A stretch of DNA of 64,000 bases from an uncultured Methylophaga sp. (lineage in GTDB: Bacteria > Pseudomonadota > Gammaproteobacteria > Nitrosococcales > Methylophagaceae), in the NCBI GenBank assembly GCA_913055695.1, contig CAJXKF010000001.1, positions 80,354 to 144,353 of the forward strand, written 5' to 3'. Positions 17,216 through 27,389 of this stretch are shown piece by piece. Under the pieces are notes generated by a model, which had not been told where the DNA came from, searched no databases, and saw nothing but the letters and a program-made list of their open reading frames with translations. Made by a program: the position numbers and the translations under genes. Position 1 is the first letter of the stretch. Each line of letters begins with the position of its first letter.

Positions 17216-18476
17216 CTAAAGGTACCCATTGCTCGCGTTTGTTAGCGGGCTTGCTGAACAGCAGATGCACATCGCTGATACTGCGTTCGATAAAGCCACC
17301 CTCACAGTAGCAAAGGTAAAACTCCCACATCCGGATGAAACGCTCGTCATAGCCCAGCCGGCGGACTTCATCCAGCTGACTCATAAAACGCTCGCGCCAG
17401 ACTCTGAGGGTAGTGGCATAACTGGGCCCGATATCTTCGAGGTTGGTCAGTTTCAGTTCTGATCTGGCAGCCGCATTGACCAGCACGCTGACACAGGGAA
17501 TAAAGCTGCCGGGGAAAATGTAGCGCTTGATAAAGTCGACAGATTTCACGGCTTGTTTGTAACGGTGGTCTTCCAGCGTAATCGCCTGAATGATGGCGAG
17601 ACCATTCGGTTTCAATAAGTCACTGCAATGGCGGAAATAATCATCGATGAAATGATGACCGACTGCCTCTACCATCTCAATCGAAATCAGCTTGTCATAT
17701 TGACCTTTAAGATCACGGTAATCCTGAAGCAGCACCGTGACTTTGTCTTCCAGGTCCAGTTCTGTCACCCGCTTCTGCGCATGCTCATACTGTTCACGGG
17801 AAATGGTTGTGGTAGTGACCCGGCAACCGTAATTGAGGGCAGCAAACGTCGCGCAACCGCCCCAGCCGGTACCGATTTCCAGCAGGTGGTCGTCAGGTTG
17901 CAAATCAAGCTTGTCACAGAGGCGACCGAGTTTGTTGAACTGGGCCCGCTCCAGACTCTCTTTGTCACTGTAGTAAAGTCCGGAGGAGTACATCATGAAG
18001 TCGCGGTCGAGAAATAAGGCAAACAGCTCATTGCCCAGATCGTAATGTGCCGCGATGTTCTTACGGCTGCCATCCCGGGTGTTACGACGCAGCCAGTGCA
18101 CGCCCTGCATCAACCAGCCGGTGATTCTGGCGAGACCTTTTTCCATTCCATCAACCAGATCGCGGTTTCTTACCAGAAGACGGACCAGAGCGGTCAAATC
18201 ATCGCTGTGCCATTCGCCATTCATATAGGATTCAGCAGCTCCTACCGAGCCTGCCAGAATTACCGACTCGAAAAAATGCGGGTCTGTTACGATGAGTTTC
18301 ACTTTCAGAGAATGACCAGCTTCTCCCAGCGAGATAGGCTCGCTGTCGCCAATCTGCAGTATCAGGCAACCCTGGCGGATCGCTTCAAGTTGCCTGAGCA
18401 GTAACTGCATACAGAGATTCTGAAACCGAGACAGCTTGAGTCGCTCGCTGTTAGCGGTCGAAACAGGCATATTCAT
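17208..18476 (-). CDS. Cfa-like SAM-dependent lipid methyltransferase
   Basis: A 422-residue member of the cyclopropane synthase family. It contains [14 protein letters not shown], a MMYSSGLYY segment where classical Cfa has a Cys, SAM motif [25 protein letters not shown] and the C-terminal [24 protein letters not shown]. It is the type found next to DUF1365 and flavin oxidases in many proteobacteria, in clusters that in Rhodobacter are linked to the singlet-oxygen response and to methylated/furan fatty acids. That parallel is inference. It overlaps the DUF1365 gene by 4 bases. Confidence 0.9.
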   Translation of the reverse strand: MNMPVSTANSERLKLSRFQNLCMQLLLRQLEAIRQGCLILQIGDSEPISLGEAGHSLKVKLIVTDPHFFESVILAGSVGAAESYMNGEWHSDDLTALVRLLVRNRDLVDGMEKGLARITGWLMQGVHWLRRNTRDGSRKNIAAHYDLGNELFALFLDRDFMMYSSGLYYSDKESLERAQFNKLGRLCDKLDLQPDDHLLEIGTGWGGCATFAALNYGCRVTTTTISREQYEHAQKRVTELDLEDKVTVLLQDYRDLKGQYDKLISIEMVEAVGHHFIDDYFRHCSDLLKPNGLAIIQAITLEDHRYKQAVKSVDFIKRYIFPGSFIPCVSVLVNAAARSELKLTNLEDIGPSYATTLRVWRERFMSQLDEVRRLGYDERFIRMWEFYLCYCEGGFIERSISDVHLLFSKPANKREQWVPLDA

Positions 18477-19267
18477 GGGCTGTCCTCACGATGTGTTTTA
18501 TTTCCGGAATTATTGCTGTCACCACCGTTACCGGGATGACTGTAAAAAGGCACCCGCTTGAGCCAGAGTCTCAGGGCCTGCCAGTAAATTCGGCTGATAA
18601 CGCGAAACGTCTGCAGTGGGTAGCGCCAGGGCAGCGATGCCATTTGTGTTTTGCTCAGCGTCTGTGGCTTCAGGGTCATCGAGGCGCTGAACTGTTTCTG
18701 TCCATCCTGATACAACTGCATCAGCACATGCAGTTGCTGTCCCACAAAAGCAAATCGCCATTTGTAGTGCATCTGCATCGGCATAAACGGTGAAATATGA
18801 AATGCTTTATCAAAGTCGGCCTGAAGGGTATTTGAATCGCCATCTGCCTTCAGCACATAACAATGGCGTTCATTCCATGGTGTGTTGTTGATATCGGCGA
18901 GCAGATAGTCGAGTGAGCCCTGCTCATTCACACAGAAATAGAAACTGACCGGATTGAAGACAAAGCCGAGATAGCGAGGATGGGTGAGCAAATAGACTTT
19001 TCCGCTGAACGATTCACCCAGCTGGGTTTCGATTTGCTGGATGACTGCCGACTTCAGATCAAGGCCCGCAGGTCGTATGTAATCACGTCGATAAAAACTG
19101 ATAAGGTTAAACCGCTCCAGCGACCACCAACGACTTTGTTCAAAGGTCGATTCAAGTGCATCTACGTCAAGCATCACCATCGACAGCGGGTAACTGAAGC
19201 AGTGGGTGACAGGTTGAATCCGGTGATGCGATACACTCCCCATCAACAGCGCGGGTTCAAACTTCAT
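18473..19267 (-). CDS. DUF1365 family protein
   Basis: A 264-residue protein. The N-terminal [26 protein letters not shown] and the central [18 protein letters not shown] are the hallmark stretches of DUF1365, whose biochemical role is not established. The start at 19267 ([10 protein letters not shown]) has GAGGGGGG upstream; the longer frame from 19351 lies inside the flavoprotein gene. It overlaps its neighbours by 4 bases on each side and is almost always found with a flavin oxidase and a Cfa-like enzyme. Confidence 0.9.
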   Translation of the reverse strand: MKFEPALLMGSVSHHRIQPVTHCFSYPLSMVMLDVDALESTFEQSRWWSLERFNLISFYRRDYIRPAGLDLKSAVIQQIETQLGESFSGKVYLLTHPRYLGFVFNPVSFYFCVNEQGSLDYLLADINNTPWNERHCYVLKADGDSNTLQADFDKAFHISPFMPMQMHYKWRFAFVGQQLHVLMQLYQDGQKQFSASMTLKPQTLSKTQMASLPWRYPLQTFRVISRIYWQALRLWLKRVPFYSHPGNGGDSNNSGNKTHREDSP

Positions 19268-20511
19268 ACTGCCCCCCTCAACTGTTCCACCACGCGCAGA
19301 GCACTGCTGACACCATCTTCGTGAAAGCCCCAGCCCCAGTAGGCACCGCAATAGTAACTGTGTTGCTTACCGGAAATATCAGACCAGCGCTGCTGAGCCG
19401 CCAGGGTCTCTTCGGTATAAACCGGATGGGCATAGCGTCGCTCGACAAACACCTTGTTCGGATCAACACGATCCGCGCTGTTCAGTGACACAATAAATTC
19501 AAGCGGTGCATTGAGATTCTGCAAGGTATTCATGTGATAGGACACGGTACAGCGTTCCGTCAGCGCCTCAGCGATATGTACATTCCAGCTGGCCCAGGCC
19601 TGCGGATTTGCCGGTAACACGGATTCATCGGCATGCAACTGCATCAGATTCTGCTGATAGCGTATACCGCCCAGCACCTCGGTTTCTGCCTGACTCGGGT
19701 CTGACAATAATGTCAAAGCCTGGTCCGAATGACAGGCAAGCACCACCGCATCGAAAGGCATTGTCTCACCGCCTGCGGTCACGGTGACGCCATTGTAGAC
19801 ACGACGGATGCTTGCTACAGGCATGGACGTATAGATCTTACCGGGAAACCGTTTCAACAGCGCTTCAACATACTGCCTGGAGCCGCCTTTGACCACTCGC
19901 CATTGAGGACGCTGACTCAGTGACAGCATTTTATGATTATTCATGAACGACACCAGGTATCGGACCGGCATGTCGATCAAGCTGTCACTGGGACCGGACC
20001 AGAGCGCACAGGCCATTGGCAGCAGATGGTCATTGATAAAGATATCGCTGTAGTGGTTCGCTTTCAGGTAATCACCCAGAGTCTGGTGATTATCGGCCTG
20101 ATCTAGCACAGCCGGTGCCTGACGATAAAAACGCACCAGGTCGCTGAGCATGCGATAAAAACGCGGGCTCAATAGGTTTTTGCGCTGACAGAACAGTTTG
20201 TTGAGACTGCTTGCGTTGTACTCAAGGCCGCTGCTGCTGTCATGCACACTGAAACTCATCTCAGTCGGCTGGGACTCGACACCCAGTTCTTCCAGCAGGT
20301 CGCAGAAATGCGGGTAATTGAGGCGGTTGAACACAATAAAACCACTATCAACAGCCCAGTTTTTTCCCAGCACTTCAAGCTGATGGGTATCAGTATGGCC
20401 ACCGATATAATCGTTGGCTTCAAATACAGTGACTTCAGCCTGCTCACGACTGGCGAGATACCAGGCAGCGGTTAATCCGGAGATCCCCGCGCCGACCACA
20501 GCAATTTTCAT
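19264..20511 (-). CDS. FAD-dependent oxidoreductase (amine oxidase family)
   Basis: A 415-residue flavoprotein with an N-terminal dinucleotide-binding motif ([17 protein letters not shown]) and the [12 protein letters not shown] segment that follows the Rossmann fold in this family. The C-terminal FAD-contacting region reads [26 protein letters not shown]. It belongs to the NAD(P)-binding flavin amine-oxidase group that accompanies DUF1365 and Cfa-like genes; the likely substrate is a fatty acyl chain rather than an amine. It overlaps the desaturase gene by 4 bases. Confidence 0.9.
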   Translation of the reverse strand: MKIAVVGAGISGLTAAWYLASREQAEVTVFEANDYIGGHTDTHQLEVLGKNWAVDSGFIVFNRLNYPHFCDLLEELGVESQPTEMSFSVHDSSSGLEYNASSLNKLFCQRKNLLSPRFYRMLSDLVRFYRQAPAVLDQADNHQTLGDYLKANHYSDIFINDHLLPMACALWSGPSDSLIDMPVRYLVSFMNNHKMLSLSQRPQWRVVKGGSRQYVEALLKRFPGKIYTSMPVASIRRVYNGVTVTAGGETMPFDAVVLACHSDQALTLLSDPSQAETEVLGGIRYQQNLMQLHADESVLPANPQAWASWNVHIAEALTERCTVSYHMNTLQNLNAPLEFIVSLNSADRVDPNKVFVERRYAHPVYTEETLAAQQRWSDISGKQHSYYCGAYWGWGFHEDGVSSALRVVEQLRGAV

Positions 20512-21431
20512 TGAACAGACTCCCGGCGGAACGCGCGGGCATCACGCTTTTGTTTGGAGATGCTCCGTACATCCCAGATCAATCCCAGTTTCTGCATACA
20601 CCAGAGCAGGTAATAACTGATATCGATTTCCCACCAGTAGAACCCCTGTCTGGCGGAGGCAGCATGATAGTGATGATTGTTATGCCAGCCTTCACCCAGT
20701 GTCAGTAAAGCCAGCCAGAAATTATTACGGCTGTCATCCTGAGTCTGATAGCGGCGGCTGCCGATACGATGCGCCAGGGAATTGATCAACAGCGTTGCAT
20801 GGATCAGTACCACGGTAGAAATGAAATATCCCCAGGTGACCAGCTGCCAGCCGCTGGTATTGAGTGCTGGTTGCCATGCCGCCAGACCTTCACCGGTCAT
20901 ATAGAGGATAACGGCCAGCAATACCGGTACCGCAATATCAAAGCGATCCAGCCAGCGTAGTTCAGGGAAACGGGTGAGTTCGGGTACCAGGCTCAGATCA
21001 GCCCTGAAGTGTTTCCTGCTCAGGAACCAGCCCATATGACTCCAGATAAAGCCCTGTTTGGGTGAATGCGGGTCTCTGTGCTGATCAGCATGACGGTGGT
21101 GCTGACGGTGATGTGCCGCCCACCACAATGGCCCGCGCTGGGTGGCACTGGCACCGATAAATGCAAACAGGAATTGCACCGGACGTGAGGTCTTGAAGGA
21201 CTTGTGAGCAAAATAGCGATGATAGAAAGCCGTGATCGCAAACATGCGCAGCAGATACAGACCAACCGCGATGGCCACGGCCACGGTTGAAACGCCAACC
21301 CAGAAAACCGCCAGGCAACCAAGATGAAGTCCGATAAAGGGGATGATTCTCAGCCAGTCGATGCCTGCCTGTTCAGCATAATTATCATGCTGCTGCAGAT
21401 TGCTGTCGAACCAGTAACGTAACGCTCGCAT
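20508..21431 (-). CDS. Acyl-CoA/acyl-lipid desaturase
   Basis: A 307-residue integral membrane di-iron desaturase. It has three His boxes: HRYFAH, HRQHH (within AAHHRQHHRHAD) and HNNHHYH. Hydrophobic segments lie between them, as in delta-9 fatty acid desaturases. The ATG at 21431 (MRALRYWF) is chosen because GAG sits at a suitable distance; an upstream ATG at 21455 is possible. It is the first gene of an eight-gene overlapping operon (21431 down to 13606) and would supply the double bond that the Cfa-like enzymes methylate. Confidence 0.9.
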   Translation of the reverse strand: MRALRYWFDSNLQQHDNYAEQAGIDWLRIIPFIGLHLGCLAVFWVGVSTVAVAIAVGLYLLRMFAITAFYHRYFAHKSFKTSRPVQFLFAFIGASATQRGPLWWAAHHRQHHRHADQHRDPHSPKQGFIWSHMGWFLSRKHFRADLSLVPELTRFPELRWLDRFDIAVPVLLAVILYMTGEGLAAWQPALNTSGWQLVTWGYFISTVVLIHATLLINSLAHRIGSRRYQTQDDSRNNFWLALLTLGEGWHNNHHYHAASARQGFYWWEIDISYYLLWCMQKLGLIWDVRSISKQKRDARAFRRESVQ

Positions 21432-21613
21432 AGCCACTCTCAAAGTGTTTGGCACAGACTAGAGCGCAAAATGTGAATTTGATGTGAAAGCAGTAATAAT
21501 GCGGCTTCACCCGTATTTCACGGTCATTGGCGACACAATTTGCCGTACCTGAAAAATAATAATAAACAAGGTAAGTTGCACACCATACAATTTTGAATTG
21601 CCGGAGACCAGTT

Positions 21614-22147
21614 ATGATCCGAATTGCCTGTTTTTTACTGACGACAGTGTTTGCCTCAAACAGTGTGGCCGATGCTTTTTCCAGCCATGTTGAGACCGAC
21701 TTCGGTCAGCTGTCCAAATGCAGCCAGACCGAAATTTCGGTGATGAAGTTTATCCACGTGGCAGATGCTGCTCTTTACAGCAGCGACTGCTCCCGATTGC
21801 CCGGCCTGACCAACGAGCTCCAGCTGTCTTTCATTTATCACCGTGAAATTGCTGCCGAGGATTTTATTGAAGCCGCTGAAACCCTGCTCAAGCGGAACCT
21901 GTCGGCAGCCGAATTTGAACAGATTGAGACGGATCTTGAAGAGTTCAATGCAGCTTATGAGTCGGTGGCCGAGGGTGATCGCTACGATATCCGCAGGAAT
22001 CAAAACGAACTGCTACTGTTCAAGAATAACCGCCTTGTTGGCCAGCATGCCTCATCTGCGCTTGGGCAATATTACTATCAGATCTGGTTTGGCGATAAAC
22101 CCTTCAACGACAAGCTCAAATCGTCACTGCTCGAGCCCGAAGCCTAA
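21614..22147 (+). CDS. Exported chalcone isomerase-like protein
   Basis: A 177-residue protein with a signal peptide (cleavage near VADA, residue 21). SFIYHREIAAEDFIEAAETLLKR and the C-terminal YYYQIWFGDKPFNDKLKSSLL match the chalcone isomerase-like (Chalcone_3) family of proteobacteria; no chalcone chemistry is implied, and the fold can bind fatty acids. The ATG at 21614 has GGAG upstream. It is divergent from the desaturase-led operon, and homologues are usual members of such clusters, so it probably acts in the same lipid pathway from the periplasm. Its stop overlaps that of the convergent symporter gene by 4 bases. Confidence 0.82.
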   Translation: MIRIACFLLTTVFASNSVADAFSSHVETDFGQLSKCSQTEISVMKFIHVADAALYSSDCSRLPGLTNELQLSFIYHREIAAEDFIEAAETLLKRNLSAAEFEQIETDLEEFNAAYESVAEGDRYDIRRNQNELLLFKNNRLVGQHASSALGQYYYQIWFGDKPFNDKLKSSLLEPEA

Positions 22148-23511
22148 TCCGGCTGTTTTTGTGAGACAAAATCGCGGGCTGCCTGATTGACCCTCGGTGC
22201 CAGAATCAACGCTGCCATCATGGTGGGGATAGCCATCAGCGCATACATGGAATCGATCAGGCCCACTACCATCTGCAATGAGGCGACAGCGCCCAGCACG
22301 ACCAGGACAATATAAAACCAGATATAGCGGTGCTGATACTCAGCACCAATCAGAAAGCCCAGACACTTGCTGCCGTAGTACCAGAAAGTAAACACCGTAC
22401 TCATGCTGAGCATGGTAACGACAAGTGCCAGCATGACCGCACTGCCATGCGGGAACAGATCCTTAAAAGCCATGGCCGTCATGGTAATGCCGTCATGCTC
22501 GCCACTCTGCCAGACACCACTGATTAAAATCACCAGTGCCGTGCAGGTGCAGACGATGAGGGTGTCAATGACCGGCCCGAGCATCGCCACCATGCCCTCA
22601 CGAACCGGTTCGCGGGTTTTGGCTGCGCCGTGAGCCATCGCTTCAGTACCGATACCGGCCTCATTGGAAAACGCCGCCCGCTGGATACCGGTCACAATCA
22701 CCGCGCCTACCACCCCGCCGGCCATCGCATTACCAGTGAAAGCATCGTTAACGATAAGTGCCAGTGCTGCCGGCACGGCCTCGGCATGGCTTAGCAATAC
22801 AAAGCCGGTTAACAGCATATAAATCACGACCATGCTCGGTACCAGCATACCGGTAACTTGTCCCAGCCGCGGCAGACGCCCAAGACCGACAATCAGAACC
22901 AAGCCAGCCAGCAACATGCCGAGGCCGAGGTCAAAGCCGAAATGCGCCCCTTCCTCAGTCATCCCGGCTGGAATCGCCATCGTGTCACGCACCACCTGAA
23001 CCAGCTGGTTGACCTGAAAAATCGGCATCGTCCCCAGCAGCCCCGCCACGGCAAAAAAATAGGCCAGAGGCCACCAGCGTTTGCCCATGCCCTCGCGGAT
23101 GACATACATTGGTCCACCCTGCCATTGGCCCTCGCTGTCACGGCCGCGATACATCACTGCCAGTGTGCAGGTATAAAACTTGGTCGCAATGCCGACCAGG
23201 GCACTGATCCACATCCAGAACACGGCGCCGGGCCCCCCTATCGCGATAGCTATCGCCACACCGGACACATTGCCCATGCCCAGCGTGCCGGATAGCGCCG
23301 TGCTCAGGGACTGGAAATGAGACAGTTGTCCCGGATCGTCATCATCAATGCGCCTGAACAATAAACGCAGGCTATGGCCCAGATATCTATAGGGAAGAAA
23401 TCGCGAATACAGCAGAAAGAACAGCCCGCCGCCGACCAGCAGTACAACCAGAGGCAAGCTCCACAGAAAGGCAGCCAGTTGTTGCAGGAATTGCTCAATC
23501 TGGACAAGCAT
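22144..23511 (-). CDS. AGCS-family sodium:amino acid symporter
   Basis: A 455-residue inner-membrane transporter with about ten membrane segments. The family signature is visible as LGMGNVSGVAIAIAIGGPG, along with AFSNEAGIGTEAMAHGAAKT. AGCS members import alanine or glycine with Na+. It lies 7 bases after the PutP-like gene on the same strand, so the two are probably co-transcribed. Close to the ectoine operon, uptake of compatible solutes or their precursors is plausible but not shown. Confidence 0.92.
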   Translation of the reverse strand: MLVQIEQFLQQLAAFLWSLPLVVLLVGGGLFFLLYSRFLPYRYLGHSLRLLFRRIDDDDPGQLSHFQSLSTALSGTLGMGNVSGVAIAIAIGGPGAVFWMWISALVGIATKFYTCTLAVMYRGRDSEGQWQGGPMYVIREGMGKRWWPLAYFFAVAGLLGTMPIFQVNQLVQVVRDTMAIPAGMTEEGAHFGFDLGLGMLLAGLVLIVGLGRLPRLGQVTGMLVPSMVVIYMLLTGFVLLSHAEAVPAALALIVNDAFTGNAMAGGVVGAVIVTGIQRAAFSNEAGIGTEAMAHGAAKTREPVREGMVAMLGPVIDTLIVCTCTALVILISGVWQSGEHDGITMTAMAFKDLFPHGSAVMLALVVTMLSMSTVFTFWYYGSKCLGFLIGAEYQHRYIWFYIVLVVLGAVASLQMVVGLIDSMYALMAIPTMMAALILAPRVNQAARDFVSQKQPD

Positions 23512-23518
23512 GGTCTGT

Positions 23519-24940
23519 CTAGCGGCCTTTCACGGCGAGTCCCTGGCTGGCCCGCCACCACAGTCCTGCGCTGAGAATGATGAGCCCACTCAAAATACCC
23601 GGCAGCCCCTCATAGACCGCGTTATGCCAGCCGGCAAAGCGCCAGCTCAAGGCCACGGCAAGCCCGACCAGCATCGCAATGACACTCAAACGCTGACCAG
23701 GCCTGAAATTCAACGATAAGACAATCAGCAGTGGCGCAAAGGCACTGGCCAGCCCGGACCAGGCGAAAATGACCAGACTGAAAACACTATCACTGGCCAT
23801 CAGCGCCCAAAGCAGCGCGAGGAAGACAATCACAATTGTCGTCATTTTGAGATAAAGGGTGTTATCGATATCACGTGGCAACAGATCATGGGTGATGGCA
23901 GCAGAACAATTCAGAACCAGTGAATCCGCAGTCGACATGGTCGCGGCAAAAATACCAGCCAGCACCAGCCCGACGAATACGGGTGACAGTAATTCCATCG
24001 CCATCGTCGGTAATGCCAGCTCAGCATCAAAGCCTGCCGGATCGCCGCCGAGATACACCCTGGAAAGCAGCCCCACCCCGGTCGACATGCAATAGAAGGC
24101 AGTAAACCAGACGTAGTACCAGACGCGGGCACGCACCATGCGACCGGTTTCTGCCAGAGCCATAAACCGGATCATGACATGCGGCTGACCTATGACCGAA
24201 AAACCGGCAAACATCCAGCCCAGCGCAAACATCACACCGCCAGCAATCCCAGGCAGAATCAGATCATCAGGAAACAGGTCGAGAAAACCATCGACCTTGT
24301 TCATCTCGGAGATAGCGCCATCGATGCCGCCGAGAGACACCGTCGCTATCACCAGCATCACGGCCATCGCGATAATCATAACTACTGACTGTGCGGCATC
24401 AGTCCAGATAGAAGCGCGAATCCCCCCGGCCATGCAATACAAGGCCACCATAATCGCCCCCATTACGGCGCCAGCATAATAAGGCCAGTCGAGTAAAACA
24501 TGCAGTGCCTTGCTGCCAGCGACCAGCTGGGCACCGGCATAAGCCATCAGAAATACCAGTGAAATCAGGGCGATCAGTCTTTGTAGCGTCTGATCATGTT
24601 GACCGTGCCAGTTACTGAGCACACCAGCGTAACTGGGCTGAGAAGTATCCTGGGTTGCCTGGCGCAGGCGTGAATGAATGAAAGTAGAGGCAATGAAGTC
24701 ACCGAGAATCCATGCCACCATCAGCCATACCGCGGCAAAACCAGTCGCATAGGTGTAACCGATGACCCCGATAAACATGTAGCCGCTGTTATTGGTGGCA
24801 ACGGCTGACAGGCCAACCAGGCTGGGCGGGACGTCGCTACTGGCAAGATAATAGTCTTTTTTGGTGCCACGGCTGCGCAGCATCGAACTGACACCAATAG
24901 CGACAAATATCCCCAGAAAAGCAAGAAAACTCCAGACCAT
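23519..24940 (-). CDS. SSS-family sodium:solute symporter, PutP-like
   Basis: A 473-residue transporter with about 13 membrane segments. The N-terminal YYLASSDVPPSLVGLSAVATNNSGYMF region and the VIGQPHVMIRFMA segment resemble Na+/proline symporters (PutP), and FAATMSTADSLVLNCS carries the conserved Ser residues of the Na+ site. Proline is the most likely substrate, which would serve as an osmolyte or nutrient. It is followed by the AGCS gene and preceded by the TPR gene of the ectoine region. Confidence 0.88.
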   Translation of the reverse strand: MVWSFLAFLGIFVAIGVSSMLRSRGTKKDYYLASSDVPPSLVGLSAVATNNSGYMFIGVIGYTYATGFAAVWLMVAWILGDFIASTFIHSRLRQATQDTSQPSYAGVLSNWHGQHDQTLQRLIALISLVFLMAYAGAQLVAGSKALHVLLDWPYYAGAVMGAIMVALYCMAGGIRASIWTDAAQSVVMIIAMAVMLVIATVSLGGIDGAISEMNKVDGFLDLFPDDLILPGIAGGVMFALGWMFAGFSVIGQPHVMIRFMALAETGRMVRARVWYYVWFTAFYCMSTGVGLLSRVYLGGDPAGFDAELALPTMAMELLSPVFVGLVLAGIFAATMSTADSLVLNCSAAITHDLLPRDIDNTLYLKMTTIVIVFLALLWALMASDSVFSLVIFAWSGLASAFAPLLIVLSLNFRPGQRLSVIAMLVGLAVALSWRFAGWHNAVYEGLPGILSGLIILSAGLWWRASQGLAVKGR

Positions 24941-24977
24941 GATTTACCTTCCTTTCAAACCAGTCCAGAGCGCGGCT

Positions 24978-25856
24978 TCAGCTGTCTCCGCCTGGTTTGA
25001 GTATGTCGTCGAGTCCGGGATAGGATTGCAGCGGTGATAGAGCCGGGTCGTTGTGACTCTGCTCGCGGTAGGTTTCACTGCAGTTCACCGCACGCTGCAG
25101 ATAATGTACGGCTTCATCCAACTGCCCCAGCGCGGTATGCGCACAGGCGAGCTGGTAGAAAGCATGACCGTTTTCTGGATCCGACTCCAGCGCCTGATGA
25201 CAGAGATTGATCGCCCATTGCGGCTCTGAAATCTCCAGCACAGCATCGGCTTTATAGGTCAAAGCCTCAGTATCGTAGGGACGGATCGCCATGATCTGGT
25301 CATATACAGCGATCTTATTTGACGGATTCGTCTCCTGCCCTGCCCGTAACCACAGCGACTGAACTTCCTGGGTGCGCTCGATTTTCTCGCGGTTCTCTTC
25401 GATCTGCTGCGTTTCTTTGCTCAACTGCTGCTCGATAGCATGCAGCCGTTGCTCATATTCAGTGATAAGGCTGTTGATTTCCTGGTCAGCCAGCGTATGA
25501 ACCCGCTCCTTGATTTCACGGATGGAAGACCAGCCCACCAGCACCAGAATTGAAGACGCGGCGGCAATCAGATAGAAGAAATAGGTCACCGTATTAGTAG
25601 CGTAACTGACCGCTTTATCAACCGCGGACAATTCGCGATCAACCATCATCTGGATTAATTCCGCGCGGTTGGCGGCCATATCGGTACGCAAGGATTTTAA
25701 TTCATCAAGCACATAACGCTCGATAAAAGGACTATAAAGCGGCTCTTCAAGCTGCTCTATCTGAGCTTCGATTCTCGCCTCTTCTGCCTTTTCAGGTGCT
25801 GCAAACAACTGAAACGACAGCAGGCTCAGACATATCGCTATCAGGATGCGAGACAT
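24978..25856 (-). CDS. Membrane-anchored TPR protein overlapping the ectoine aspartate kinase gene
   Basis: A 292-residue protein. A signal peptide (1-19) is followed by a helical periplasmic region, one membrane segment (about 88-108, YFFYLIAAASSILVLVGW), a coiled coil (about 115-165, rich in Glu, Gln and Lys), and TPR repeats (about 175-265, e.g. GHAFYQLACAHTALGQLDEAVHYLQRA). I do not know the family. Its start lies 16 bases inside the end of the ask gene, so it is translationally coupled to the ectoine operon, which is not part of the known ectABC-ask set. It may scaffold or sense at the membrane; this is inference. Confidence 0.82.
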   Translation of the reverse strand: MSRILIAICLSLLSFQLFAAPEKAEEARIEAQIEQLEEPLYSPFIERYVLDELKSLRTDMAANRAELIQMMVDRELSAVDKAVSYATNTVTYFFYLIAAASSILVLVGWSSIREIKERVHTLADQEINSLITEYEQRLHAIEQQLSKETQQIEENREKIERTQEVQSLWLRAGQETNPSNKIAVYDQIMAIRPYDTEALTYKADAVLEISEPQWAINLCHQALESDPENGHAFYQLACAHTALGQLDEAVHYLQRAVNCSETYREQSHNDPALSPLQSYPGLDDILKPGGDS

Positions 25857-27283
25857 ATCGCTTTACCGTGATCATGAATTTCAACCAGTACACTATGCAG
25901 ACTTTTGATGGCGTTGTCATAATCGCCTTCATCAATAATAAACTGCATATCGACCTGACGCATAGACTGATGCATCGCCAGCACGGAGATATTCTCCTTG
26001 GCCAGAGAGGCAACCGTTTTCGCCAGGATACCCGGAATTTTCATGTCACTGCCAATCGCCGAGACGATGGCGACCTTCTGCTGATTGATTTCAGCATCGG
26101 CAAAGCGTTGTTCCAGCGCATTGCGAATACGCTTGATGGTTTTCAGGTTGGTCGACAGGTAATGGGTGATGGTGTTGGCATTGATATCCTTGGAGATGAT
26201 GTGCGCCTTGAAACGGCGAATCGTCGCCAGGATCTCACGATCATAATCATCGATATTGCCTGCCATGTCCTGATCAAACAGTTCAAAGGCATACACACCC
26301 TTACAGCCGGCAATGATCTCAACACAGGGGTCGACACTGACATAATCGCCTGTGATTAAAGTACCGGCATGTTCAGGCTCAAAGGTGTTACGAACCCGAA
26401 GCGGGATATCGTTCCGACGCAGGCCTTTGGCAGCTTTGGGGTGAATCGCCTCCATCCCCAGATTGGCGAGCTGATCGGCTACATCATAGTTGGTACGTCC
26501 GATAGGCACCGCGTTGTCTTCACCGACCAGACGCGGATCTGCACTGCTCAGGTGGAATTCTTTGTGAATGATGGCTTCATTGGCTTCGGTCAGCACCGCA
26601 ATACGGCTGAACGTCATCTCACTGTAGCCGCGATCGAATGTCGACATCAGACCATCGTCACTATGGGCGTAACCGGTAACGATAGGCAGCTGTTTGTTCA
26701 GATCAATTTCGGCAAAAGCGCGCTTGATACGTTCATCCAGCGGCACGTGCTTATCAGTCTGCCAGGCGGTCAGATCAACAAATTTGGCGTCAATACCATC
26801 GCGCTGAAGTAACTGCGCCGTATTCCAGGCACTATGGGCCTCACCGATACTGGCCAGCATTTCACGCACTGTTTCCAGATGCATATCCAGTTCAAAGTGG
26901 CCGTGCTGACACAAACGATGCAGATCAGCCAGGCAGCGTTCAGCGTCATCCAGGCGCTCACCGATAAAGTTATCAGCGCGCTCAAGATTGGCCTTTTTCT
27001 TATAAAAGCCTTTGTTGATATCAAACATTTTCTGCTTGAGTTCATGCAGCGCATCACGCCAGCTGTCATCTTCCTCACCGTTGGCAAACAAGCCATAGAC
27101 ACCGGGTTGGCCTGACTTTTTGTGCTCAAGCAGTAAATCGGTCATGCCGCCATAGGCGGAGACCACAAAAATTCGGTTGTAAATTGAGTCGTTATGTACC
27201 GGTTTGAGAATAATATTATCGCGCACCGCCTCGTAGTCACTCATGGACGTGCCGCCGATTTTTTCTACCGTGTGAAAACTCAT
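25841..27283 (-). CDS. ask: Aspartate kinase, ectoine-operon type
   Basis: A 480-residue enzyme that phosphorylates L-aspartate, feeding aspartate semialdehyde to ectoine synthesis. The N-terminus VEKIGGTSMSDYEAV is the kinase motif; the nucleotide region has FVVSAYGGMTDLL; two ACT domains lie at the C-terminus (VAIVSAIGSDMKIPGILAK). The long insert after residue 60 is typical of the specialised Ask_Ect form, which is thought to escape the feedback inhibition affecting the housekeeping enzyme. It is the fourth gene of ectABC-ask and is separated from ectC by a 106-base gap with two hairpins. Confidence 0.93.
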   Translation of the reverse strand: MSFHTVEKIGGTSMSDYEAVRDNIILKPVHNDSIYNRIFVVSAYGGMTDLLLEHKKSGQPGVYGLFANGEEDDSWRDALHELKQKMFDINKGFYKKKANLERADNFIGERLDDAERCLADLHRLCQHGHFELDMHLETVREMLASIGEAHSAWNTAQLLQRDGIDAKFVDLTAWQTDKHVPLDERIKRAFAEIDLNKQLPIVTGYAHSDDGLMSTFDRGYSEMTFSRIAVLTEANEAIIHKEFHLSSADPRLVGEDNAVPIGRTNYDVADQLANLGMEAIHPKAAKGLRRNDIPLRVRNTFEPEHAGTLITGDYVSVDPCVEIIAGCKGVYAFELFDQDMAGNIDDYDREILATIRRFKAHIISKDINANTITHYLSTNLKTIKRIRNALEQRFADAEINQQKVAIVSAIGSDMKIPGILAKTVASLAKENISVLAMHQSMRQVDMQFIIDEGDYDNAIKSLHSVLVEIHDHGKAICLAS

Positions 27284-27312
27284 TGTGTTCTCTCTAGTTG
27301 TCCTTTTGCTGA

Positions 27313-27360
27313 TGACCTGAAAAGGTCAGGCGACCGGTCTGCATCATTGCAGGCCGGTCG
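27313..27360. promoter_or_regulatory. Tandem hairpins in the ectC-ask intercistronic gap
   Basis: Two hairpins lie between ectC and ask: TGACCT/AGGTCA with a 4-base loop (27313-27328) and a strong 13-bp stem with a 4-base loop (27331-27360). No T-run follows in the minus direction, so they do not look like terminators. They may mark an RNA processing or stabilisation point. Confidence 0.6.
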
Positions 27361-27389
27361 TCGGGATTAGCCCGTTTGGATACTTATGC

